A stretch of DNA of 12,251 nucleotides from an uncultured Aquincola sp. Its GTDB lineage: Bacteria; Pseudomonadota; Gammaproteobacteria; Burkholderiales; Burkholderiaceae. The stretch covers positions 1-12,251 of the forward strand of contig CAKZXL010000457.1 in the NCBI GenBank assembly GCA_937883885.1. The letters are read 5' to 3'. Made by a program: the position numbers and the translations under genes. The notes beneath the pieces are model-generated. The model was not told the DNA's origin. It was given only the letters and a program-made list of their open reading frames with translations, and searched no databases. Below, in pieces: positions 1-6,328 of this stretch (position 1 is its first letter; each line of letters starts with the position of its first letter).

Positions 1-777
1 ATCGTGGACAACAAGCCGGGCTCGGCCGGCAACCTGGCCAGCGACGCGGTGGCCAAGTCGCCGGCCGATGGCTACACGGTGCTATACAACGTCTCCACCG
101 CCTTCACCATCAACCCCTTCATCTACGGCAAGCTGCCGTTCGATGCGGCCAAGGACCTGGTGCCGGTGGCGCCCACGATGCGCCAGGGCCTGGTGCTGAT
201 CGCCAGCCCCAGGCTGGAAGCCGCCACGCTGAAGGACGTGCTGGCGCAGGCCCGCAGCAAGCCCGACCAGCTCTCGCATGCCTCCTACGGCGCGGGCAGC
301 CCTTCGCACCTGATCATGGAATGGCTGAAGGACGAGAACAAGGTGGCGATGCTGCATGTGCCCTACCGGGCGACGCCGATCAACGAGCTGATCGGCGGCC
401 AGGTGGACATGGTGCTGGAGCCGATGGCCACCGCCTATCCGCTGATCAGCAGCGGCAAGGTCAAGGCGCTGGCCTATTCCGATGCGCAGCGCCACCCGGC
501 CATGCCCAACGTGCCCACCTTCGCCGAGACCACATCCGGCCTGTCGATGATGTCGTGGCACGGCATCTGGGCCCCGGCCGCCACGCCGGCGCCGGTGATG
601 GACAAGCTGTTTGCCACGCTGCATGCCGCCAGCCTCGACGCCGACGTGCAGCGCCGCATCAAGGAACTGAACTGCGAGCCGCTGTCGCTCACGCGTGCGG
701 AGATGGCGCAGTGGGTGCAGCGCGATGCGGGCATCTACAGCCGCATCGTCAAGGCCAAGAACATCCGGGTGGACTGA
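1..777 (+). CDS. Bug-family (TctC-like) tripartite tricarboxylate transporter solute-binding protein, 5'-truncated
   Basis: The reading frame is open from base 1 and ends at TGA 775-777, giving 258 residues. Bug proteins are usually about 320-330 residues, so roughly 65-70 N-terminal residues, including the export signal and the first ligand loop, lie outside the window. The GTG at base 4 is internal: the DNKPGSAG segment it precedes matches the strand after the first loop in complete homologues (compare DNRPGAGG in the next gene). Family hallmarks follow: ADGYT, INPFIYGKLPFD, HVPYRAT near window residue 120, GGQVD, and PNVPTFAET. The protein should bind a small carboxylate in the periplasm. 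The lysine/glycine after the HVPY motif seen in many homologues is replaced (YRAT), so the ligand may differ from that of the other Bug proteins here. Its stop overlaps the next gene's start. The family call is firm; the ligand is unknown. Confidence 0.93.
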   Translation: MVDNKPGSAGNLASDAVAKSPADGYTVLYNVSTAFTINPFIYGKLPFDAAKDLVPVAPTMRQGLVLIASPRLEAATLKDVLAQARSKPDQLSHASYGAGSPSHLIMEWLKDENKVAMLHVPYRATPINELIGGQVDMVLEPMATAYPLISSGKVKALAYSDAQRHPAMPNVPTFAETTSGLSMMSWHGIWAPAATPAPVMDKLFATLHAASLDADVQRRIKELNCEPLSLTRAEMAQWVQRDAGIYSRIVKAKNIRVD

Positions 778-1778
778 TGGCTGCGCCCCTGATGCTGCCC
801 CGCGTGGGCGCGAACCGCCGGCGGGCCCTCGCCGTGTGCCTGTGCGCCGGCCTGCTGGCTGCCGCCCCAGGCGTGGCCACCGCGCAGGAGGCCGGGCCGG
901 CCATCAAGCTGGTGGTGCCGTTCGCGGCCGGCACCACCACCGACAGCGTGGCCCGCGTCGTGGGTGGCGCGCTGGCCGGCACGCTGCGCCAGCAGGTGCT
1001 GGTGGACAACCGGCCCGGCGCCGGCGGCACCACCGCCACCGAACAGGTGGCCCGCGCCCAGCCCGACGGCCAGACGCTGGTGATGGGCACCGTGGGCACG
1101 CATGCCATCAATGCCACGCTGTTCCGCCAGCTGCGCTACGACCCTCGCACGCAGTTCGCGCCGGTGGCCTTTGCCGGCTACACGCCGCTGCTGCTGGTGG
1201 TGCCGGCCACTTCGCCCGCCAAGGTGCCGCGCGACCTGGCGGCGTTGGCGCGGCGGGGCGAAGGCGCCACCTTCGCATCGGCCGGCAACGGCACGTCCGG
1301 CCATCTGGCCGGCGAGCTGATGAGCCAGCTGGGCGGCCGCATGATCCACGTGCCCTACAAGGACGGATCGCAGGCGCTGACCGACCTGATGGCCGGCAAC
1401 GTCGACTTCATGTTCTACCACCCCACCGCGGTGCTGCAGCACATCCGCAGCGGCAAGCTGCGGGCGCTGGGCATCACCAGCGCGGCGCGCAGCCCGCAGG
1501 CGCCCGAGGTGCCCACGCTGGCCGAGCAGGGCCTGCCCGGCGTCGACCTGGTGGCCTGGTTCATGGTGTATGCGCCTGCCGCCACGCCGCCCGCCACGCT
1601 GGAGCGGCTGCGCACCGCCGCCGATGCGGCCCTGGCCCAGCCCGAAGTGCGCAGCCGCCTGTCGTCGCAAGGCGTGGAGCTGCGCCCGCTGCAGGGCGAA
1701 GCGCTGGCAGCGTTCACCGCCAGCGAGATCGGCAAGTGGGCCGAGCTGGTCAAACGCTCGGGCGCGCAGGTGGACTGA
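777..1778 (+). CDS. Bug-family (TctC-like) solute-binding protein, second of a tandem pair
   Basis: This 333-residue protein starts at ATG 777-779, overlapping the previous TGA (TGATG), which implies translational coupling. A GGGTGGAC stretch just upstream may act as a weak ribosome site. The open frame extends further upstream, but this start gives a proper signal peptide: basic GANRRR (11-16), hydrophobic core 17-31, and likely signal-peptidase cut ATA|Q after residue 36. Mature features are the first ligand loop at 46-56 (VVPFAAGTTTD), DNRPGAGG near 78-85, THAINATLF near 108-116, HVPYK at 191-195, and PEVPTL toward the C terminus. The usual PGG of the first loop is replaced by AGTT, which could alter ligand contacts. 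A periplasmic carboxylate-binding role is inferred from the family. It probably belongs to the same transcript as the CoA-transferase downstream. Confidence 0.94.
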   Translation: MAAPLMLPRVGANRRRALAVCLCAGLLAAAPGVATAQEAGPAIKLVVPFAAGTTTDSVARVVGGALAGTLRQQVLVDNRPGAGGTTATEQVARAQPDGQTLVMGTVGTHAINATLFRQLRYDPRTQFAPVAFAGYTPLLLVVPATSPAKVPRDLAALARRGEGATFASAGNGTSGHLAGELMSQLGGRMIHVPYKDGSQALTDLMAGNVDFMFYHPTAVLQHIRSGKLRALGITSAARSPQAPEVPTLAEQGLPGVDLVAWFMVYAPAATPPATLERLRTAADAALAQPEVRSRLSSQGVELRPLQGEALAAFTASEIGKWAELVKRSGAQVD

Positions 1779-1813
1779 CGCCCTTTTCCATTCCCCTCAG
1801 GAGCAAGCCATCC

Positions 1814-2965
1814 ATGTCCAAGGTTCTCGAAGGCGTCACCGTGCTGGAGCAAGGCACCTTCATCACCGGCCCGGCCGCCGGCATGCTGCTGGCCGACCTG
1901 GGCGCGCGCGTGATCAAGATCGAGCAGCCCGGCACCGGCGATCCGTTCCGGGCCTTTCGCGGCGGGCTCTACAGCCCGCACTTCCAGACCTACAACCGCA
2001 ACAAGCAGAGCATCACGCTCAACCCCAAGCTGCCGGAGGACGCCGCCGCCTTCGACGAGCTGGTGCGCGAAGCGGACGTGTACATCCAGAACTTCCGCCC
2101 CGGCGCGGCCGAACGGCTGGGCGCCGGCTGGCAACGCCTGCACGGCCTCAACCCGAAGCTGGTGTACTGCGCCATCAGCGGTTTCGGGCAGGACGGCCCG
2201 GCCGCCGGCCGGCCCGCCTACGACACCGTGGCCCAGGCCGCCAGCGCCTACCTCAACCTGCTGGTGAACCCCGCCAATCCCCGCGTGGTGGGCCCGGCGC
2301 TGGCCGATGCGCTGACCGGCTTTTATGCCGCCTACGGCGTGATGGGCGCGCTGATCGAGCGCGGCCGCACCGGGGTCGGCCGTCGGGTGGAGGTGTCGAT
2401 GCTGGAAGCGATGTGCCACTTCAACCTCGACGCCTTCACGCACTTCTTCGCAGAAGGTGAAGTGATGGGGCCCTACAGCCGGCCCAGCGTGTCGCAGTCG
2501 TACGTGCTGCGCTGCGCCGACGGCAAATGGATCGCGCTGCACATGTCGTCGCCCGAGAAGTTCTGGCAGGGCCTGGCCGAGGCCATCGAACGGCCGGACA
2601 TCTTCCAGGACCCGCGCTTTGCCAGCCGCGAAGGCCGCATCGCGCACCAGGAAGACCTGATCACGGTGCTGGGCGAGCGATTCCGCACCCGCAGCCGCAG
2701 CGACTGGTGCGATCGCCTGCAGGCGCGCGACGTGCCGCATGCGCCGATGTACGACACCAGCGAAGCGCTGGACGATCCGCAGGCCCGCCACCTGCAGCTG
2801 GCCATCGAGGCGCCGCACCCCCTGTCAGGCACCTGGCGCACCGTGCGCTCACCGGTGAGCTTCGACGGCCAGCGTGCGCTTCAGGTCAGCGCCCCGCCGG
2901 TGCTGGGCCAGCATGACGAAGAAGTGCTGGGGCCGATACGGCGGCGCTTGCGCGGGCAAGGCTGA
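1814..2965 (+). CDS. CaiB/BaiF (class III) CoA-transferase
   Basis: This 383-residue protein starts at ATG 1814, with AGGAG at 1799-1803, 10 nt upstream. The long open frame further upstream is only shadow reading of the Bug gene. Family signatures include the N-terminal block LEGVTVLEQG...GPAAGMLLADLGARVIKIEQPG (read in two pieces, residues 5-40), NRNKQSITLN (61-70), and the segment ADALTG, whose Asp165 aligns with the catalytic aspartate (Asp169 of formyl-CoA transferase) that forms the acyl-CoA anhydride. RGRTGVGRRVEVSMLEAM follows. Class III enzymes move CoA between carboxylic acids in the cytoplasm. The specific acid cannot be read from the sequence. It lies 35 nt after a Bug gene, so it plausibly activates the acid imported with that binding protein (inference). 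It is convergent with the GntR gene, with 18 nt between them. Confidence 0.95.
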   Translation: MSKVLEGVTVLEQGTFITGPAAGMLLADLGARVIKIEQPGTGDPFRAFRGGLYSPHFQTYNRNKQSITLNPKLPEDAAAFDELVREADVYIQNFRPGAAERLGAGWQRLHGLNPKLVYCAISGFGQDGPAAGRPAYDTVAQAASAYLNLLVNPANPRVVGPALADALTGFYAAYGVMGALIERGRTGVGRRVEVSMLEAMCHFNLDAFTHFFAEGEVMGPYSRPSVSQSYVLRCADGKWIALHMSSPEKFWQGLAEAIERPDIFQDPRFASREGRIAHQEDLITVLGERFRTRSRSDWCDRLQARDVPHAPMYDTSEALDDPQARHLQLAIEAPHPLSGTWRTVRSPVSFDGQRALQVSAPPVLGQHDEEVLGPIRRRLRGQG

Positions 2966-2983
2966 GCCGGCGGCCCGGCCGCT

Positions 2984-3724
2984 TCAACCGACCACCCAGG
3001 CCCGGTGCTCGGCGCGCACCGCGTCCACGAAGGCCAGCGTGCCCGCCAGGTGTGCCCGCAGGGCCGCCTGCGCGGCCACCGGGTCCTGCGCCTCGATGGC
3101 GTCGGTGATGGCCTGGTGGTCGCGCACCACGGCCTGGGCCTTGCCCTTGGCCGGCAGGTTCAGCCGCCGCAGCCGGTCGACATGGCCGCTGCGCTGGCGC
3201 ACCAGCCACCACAGCGGTGACATGCCGGCGGCTTCGTACAGCGCCAGGTGGAAGTCGCGGTCGGCGGCGGTGAAGTCGTCGTAGGCCTGCGGCGCCAGCG
3301 CCTGCTTCTGGCGCGTGATGTGCTGGCGCAGGCGCTGCACCAGCGGCGCCGGGTCGCGGCCGTCGCCCGCCAGCTGGCCGACGATCTCCAGCTCCAGCGC
3401 GCGGCGCAGGAAATGTGCCTGCAGGGCCGAGGCGATGTCGATGCGGCTGACCACCGTGGCGTGCTGCGGAAAGATGTCCACCAGCCCTTCTTCGCCCAGC
3501 TTCATCAGAGCGTCGCGCACCGGCGTCTGGCTGACGCCGAACCGATCGGCCAGCTCCGCCCGCGGCAGCACGGTGCCGGGCACCAGGGCCAGCGAGGTGA
3601 TGCGCTCGCGCAGCGCCTCGAAGATCTGCGGCGCGGCCTGCCGGGTACGGTCCAGGCGCAGCGGCTCGATCGCGTCGATGGTGGGCGGCGGCAGTTCGGC
3701 GAGCGACTCGGGGGCAGCGGGCAT
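2984..3724 (-). CDS. GntR-family transcriptional regulator, FCD (FadR-type C-terminal) domain
   Basis: This 246-residue protein reads leftward from ATG at 3722-3724 to TGA at 2984-2986. The winged-helix domain spans about residues 28-95, with recognition-helix motif RFGVSQTPVRDALMKLGEEG (61-80), typical of GntR proteins. The FCD ligand domain follows at about 98-235. Its likely metal ligands are Asp155 and His159 (ADRDFH), His203 (RDHQAI) and His225 (LRAHL). FCD regulators commonly bind a carboxylate such as a sugar acid or organic acid through this metal. The gene is divergent from the dehydratase operon, and a perfect inverted repeat lies between them, so it most likely controls that operon and itself, usually as a repressor relieved by the substrate or an intermediate (inference). 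No clear Shine-Dalgarno sequence precedes its start. Confidence 0.94.
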   Translation of the reverse strand: MPAAPESLAELPPPTIDAIEPLRLDRTRQAAPQIFEALRERITSLALVPGTVLPRAELADRFGVSQTPVRDALMKLGEEGLVDIFPQHATVVSRIDIASALQAHFLRRALELEIVGQLAGDGRDPAPLVQRLRQHITRQKQALAPQAYDDFTAADRDFHLALYEAAGMSPLWWLVRQRSGHVDRLRRLNLPAKGKAQAVVRDHQAITDAIEAQDPVAAQAALRAHLAGTLAFVDAVRAEHRAWVVG

Positions 3725-3764
3725 GCGCGGATTCTAGAAGCGGCTACGGGAAATCCACATCACT

Positions 3765-3782
3765 GCACTAATACATTAGTGC
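3765..3782. promoter_or_regulatory. Perfect inverted repeat, probable GntR operator
   Basis: GCACTAAT (3765-3772), AC, ATTAGTGC (3775-3782) forms an 18-bp perfect dyad with 8-bp arms. It sits in the only AT-rich patch between the divergent GntR regulator and dehydratase genes, 12 nt before the dehydratase ATG. Size and symmetry fit an FCD-type GntR dimer site. Binding here would block dehydratase-operon initiation and probably regulator transcription as well. A second, weaker dyad (CATTA-6 nt-TAATG, 3775-3789... arms at 3775-3778 region and 3785-3789) partly overlaps it. I found no convincing -35 for either direction; TACATT at 3772-3777 is a possible -10 for the rightward operon. Confidence 0.7.
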
Positions 3783-3794
3783 GTTAATGCGGGC

Positions 3795-5555
3795 ATGATG
3801 AATGACACCCCCGACCGCCCGCGCAAGCAGCCGGCCGAGCTGCGCAGCGCGCAGTGGTTCGCGCCCGACGACCTGCGCTCCTTCGGCCACCGCTCGCGCA
3901 TCATGCAGATGGGCTATGCGCCCGAGGACTGGGTGGGCAAACCGCTGATCGCCATCGTCAACACCTGGTCCGACGTCAACCCCTGCCATTCGCACTTCAA
4001 GCAGCGGGTGGAAGACGTCAAGCGCGGCATCCTGCAGGCCGGCGGCTTTCCGATCGAGCTGCCGGCCATCTCGCTGTCCGAGGCCTTCGTCAAGCCGACG
4101 ACGATGCTCTACCGCAACCTGCTGGCCATCGAGACCGAAGAGCTGCTGCGCAGCCACCCGGTGGACGGCGCGGTGCTGATGGGCGGCTGCGACAAGACCA
4201 CGCCCGGCCTGGTGATGGGCGCCATCAGCGCCGGCCTGCCCTGCATCTACCTGCCCGCCGGCCCCATGCTGCGCGGCAACTGGAACGGCCAGGTGCTGGG
4301 CTCGGGCTCCGACGCCTGGAAGCTGTGGGACGAGCGCCGCGCGGGCCATCTCAGCAAGCAGCAGTGGCTGGAAGTGGAAGGCGGCATCGCCCGCAGCCAC
4401 GGCACCTGCATGACCATGGGCACCGCCGCCACCATGATGGGCATCGCCGAGGCCATCGGCCTGACGCTGCCGGGCGCTTCGTCCATTCCCGCGGCCGATG
4501 CCCACCACATCCGCATGGCGGCCGAGTGCGGCCGCCGCATCGTCGGCATGGTGTGGGAAGACCTGACACCGCAGCGGCTGTTCAGCCGCGCCTCGTTCGA
4601 CAACGGCATCGCGGTGGCCATGGCCATGGGCTGCAGCACCAACGCCATCATCCACCTGGTGGCCATGTCGCGCCGGGCTGGCGCGCACTGCGAGGTGGGG
4701 CTGGACGACTTCGATGCCGCCAGCCGGCGGGTGCCGGTGCTGGCCAACATCCGGCCCAGCGGCGAGAAGTACCTGATGGAAGACTTCCACTATGCCGGCG
4801 GCATGCGGGCGCTGATGAGCCGCATGCACGCCCACCTGCAGCTGGACGCGATGACCGTGACCGGGCGCACGCTGGGCGAGAACATCGAAGGCGCGGCCGT
4901 GTTCAACGACGACGTGATCCGTCCGCTGGACAACCCGCTGTATGCCGAAGGCGCGCTGGCGGTGCTGCGCGGCAACATCGCGCCGGGCGGCGCCGTGATC
5001 AAGCCCAGCGCCTGCGCCCCGCGTTACCTGCGCCACACCGGCCCGGCCCTGGTGTTCGACGACTACCCGAGGCTGAAGGCCGCGGCCGAGGACGAAGACC
5101 TGGACGTCACGGCCGACCACATCCTGGTGCTGCGCAATGCGGGGCCCAAGGGCGGGCCCGGCATGCCCGAGTGGGGCATGCTGCCCATTCCCACCAAGTT
5201 GGTGAAGCAGGGCGTGCGCGACATGCTGCGGCTCAGCGATGCCCGCATGAGCGGCACCAGCTACGGCGCCTGCATCCTGCACTGTGCGCCCGAGGCCTAC
5301 ATCGGCGGCCCGTTGGCGCTGGTCAAGACCGGCGACCTGATCACCGTGGACGTGCCCGCCCGCCGCATCCACCTGGAAGTGAGCGACGAAGAACTGGCCC
5401 GCCGCCGCGCGGCCTGGCAGCCACCGCCCCCACGCTACGAGCGCGGCTACGGCTGGATGTTCAGCCGCCACATCCTGCAGGCCGACGAAGGCTGCGACCT
5501 GGACTACCTGGAGACCGGCTTCGGCGCGCCGGTGTCCGAGCCGGTCATCTATTGA
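3795..5555 (+). CDS. IlvD/Edd-family dehydratase, L-arabinonate dehydratase-like (sugar-acid dehydratase)
   Basis: This 586-residue protein starts at ATG 3795; ATG 3798 is an equally possible start. The IlvD/Edd family removes water from 2,3-dihydroxy acids to give 2-keto-3-deoxy acids. Three cysteines expected to hold the Fe-S cluster are visible: Cys64 (NPCHSH), Cys132 (GGCDKTTPG) and Cys205 (SHGTCMTMGTA). They are spaced as in Rhizobium L-arabinonate dehydratase (Cys59/127/200, recalled from the literature). Lys134 matches the carbamylated metal-ligand lysine. Ser486 in DARMSGTSYG matches the proposed catalytic serine. GPKGGPGMPE is at 450-459. Length and motifs favour the aldonate branch (pentonate/hexonate) over the biosynthetic IlvD or Edd enzymes, but the exact substrate is not provable here. 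It leads an operon with an RraA-like aldolase and a Bug protein. No good Shine-Dalgarno is seen. Confidence 0.93.
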   Translation: MMNDTPDRPRKQPAELRSAQWFAPDDLRSFGHRSRIMQMGYAPEDWVGKPLIAIVNTWSDVNPCHSHFKQRVEDVKRGILQAGGFPIELPAISLSEAFVKPTTMLYRNLLAIETEELLRSHPVDGAVLMGGCDKTTPGLVMGAISAGLPCIYLPAGPMLRGNWNGQVLGSGSDAWKLWDERRAGHLSKQQWLEVEGGIARSHGTCMTMGTAATMMGIAEAIGLTLPGASSIPAADAHHIRMAAECGRRIVGMVWEDLTPQRLFSRASFDNGIAVAMAMGCSTNAIIHLVAMSRRAGAHCEVGLDDFDAASRRVPVLANIRPSGEKYLMEDFHYAGGMRALMSRMHAHLQLDAMTVTGRTLGENIEGAAVFNDDVIRPLDNPLYAEGALAVLRGNIAPGGAVIKPSACAPRYLRHTGPALVFDDYPRLKAAAEDEDLDVTADHILVLRNAGPKGGPGMPEWGMLPIPTKLVKQGVRDMLRLSDARMSGTSYGACILHCAPEAYIGGPLALVKTGDLITVDVPARRIHLEVSDEELARRRAAWQPPPPRYERGYGWMFSRHILQADEGCDLDYLETGFGAPVSEPVIY

Positions 5556-5577
5556 ACCCGAGCACCGAAGGAACACC

Positions 5578-6294
5578 ATGCCCTTGAGCGAATCCACCCG
5601 CCAGCAGTTGATGGGCGTCAGCGCCGCCACGCTGTGCACCGCCCTCTTCAAGCGCGGCCTGCGCAACCAGTGCCTGCAGGACGTGCACCCGCTGCGCGCC
5701 GGCCTGCCCAACATGGTGGGCGAGGCCTACACCCTGCGCTACATCCCGGCGCGCGAAGACCTGAACCCGATCAGCGTGTTCAACGACCGCGCCCATCCGC
5801 AGCGCAAGGCGGTGGAAGAGTGCCCGCCCGGTGCGGTGCTGGTGATCGACAGCCGCAAGGACGCACGCGCCGCCTCGGCCGGCGGCATCCTGGTGTCGCG
5901 GCTGATGAAGCGCGGCGTGGCCGGCGTGGTGACGGACGGCGGCTTCCGCGATTCGCCCGACATCGCCAGGCTCGACTTTCCCGCCTACCACCAGCGGCCC
6001 TCCTCGCCCACCAACCTGACGCTGCACCAGGCCATCGAGATCAACGGCCCCATCGGCTGCGGCGACGTGGCGGTGTTCCCGGGCGACGTGGTGGTGGGCG
6101 ATGCCGAGAGCGTGGTGGTCATCCCCGCCGGCATCGCCGACGAGATCGCCGCCGAGGCGGTGGAGATGACCGCCTTCGAGGACTTCGTGGCCGAGCAGGT
6201 GATGGCCGGCCGCTCCATCCTCGGGCTGTACCCGCCCACCGAGCCCGGCACCCGCGAGCAGTTCGCCACCTGGCGCAGCGCCCACGGCCGCTGA
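5578..6294 (+). CDS. RraA-like / HMG-CHA-type class II aldolase family protein
   Basis: This 238-residue protein starts at ATG 5578, preceded by AAGGA at 5568-5572, 22 nt after the dehydratase stop. The RraA-like fold includes E. coli RraA, an RNase E inhibitor, and pyruvate-class II aldolases such as 4-hydroxy-4-methyl-2-oxoglutarate aldolase. The aldolase signature G-X20-R-D-X2-(E/D) is intact here: Gly103, Arg124, Asp125, Asp128 (GGFRDSPD). So an aldolase (or oxo-acid decarboxylase) is much more likely than the 'ribonuclease activity regulator' label such proteins often receive. A second signature, GCGDVAVFPGDVVVGD, lies near 160-176. Position directly after a dehydratase that would yield a 2-keto-3-deoxy acid suggests cleavage of that product to pyruvate plus an aldehyde (inference). 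It is probably a cytoplasmic, Mg-dependent multimer, as known for the family. Confidence 0.9.
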   Translation: MPLSESTRQQLMGVSAATLCTALFKRGLRNQCLQDVHPLRAGLPNMVGEAYTLRYIPAREDLNPISVFNDRAHPQRKAVEECPPGAVLVIDSRKDARAASAGGILVSRLMKRGVAGVVTDGGFRDSPDIARLDFPAYHQRPSSPTNLTLHQAIEINGPIGCGDVAVFPGDVVVGDAESVVVIPAGIADEIAAEAVEMTAFEDFVAEQVMAGRSILGLYPPTEPGTREQFATWRSAHGR

Positions 6295-6296
6295 CC

Positions 6297-6306
6297 TGTC
6301 TATACA
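6297..6306 (+). promoter_or_regulatory. Short TGT-CTAT-ACA dyad ahead of the third Bug gene
   Basis: The 34-nt gap between the aldolase and Bug genes contains TGTCTATACA, a 3-4-3 dyad that loosely resembles TTGTATACAA-like GntR half-sites and includes a TATACA that could serve as a -10. It differs from the main dyad upstream of the dehydratase. It may allow separate expression of the Bug gene, or may be chance. Confidence 0.2.
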
Positions 6307-6328
6307 AGCACAAGAACGGAGACAACCC

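Noticed and set aside
1415..2818. 467-codon minus-strand open frame over the CoA-transferase
   Set aside because: Shadow of third-position GC bias. The plus-strand CoA-transferase has a ribosome site, family motifs and the catalytic Asp.
2966..2983. GC-rich inverted sequence between the CoA-transferase and GntR stops as a terminator
   Set aside because: The short self-complementary CCGG/GGCC runs have no following T-tract in either direction, so an intrinsic terminator is not supported.
3768..5714. 648-codon open frame on the minus strand opposite the dehydratase
   Set aside because: Its product is rich in His, Gly, Ala and Arg with no domain pattern, and it lies entirely over a gene with intact catalytic motifs. 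It is a typical high-GC antisense shadow.
5578..6294. RNase E inhibitor RraA as the function of the RraA-fold gene
   Set aside because: The complete aldolase motif, the greater length (238 residues) and the catabolic operon context favour an aldolase.
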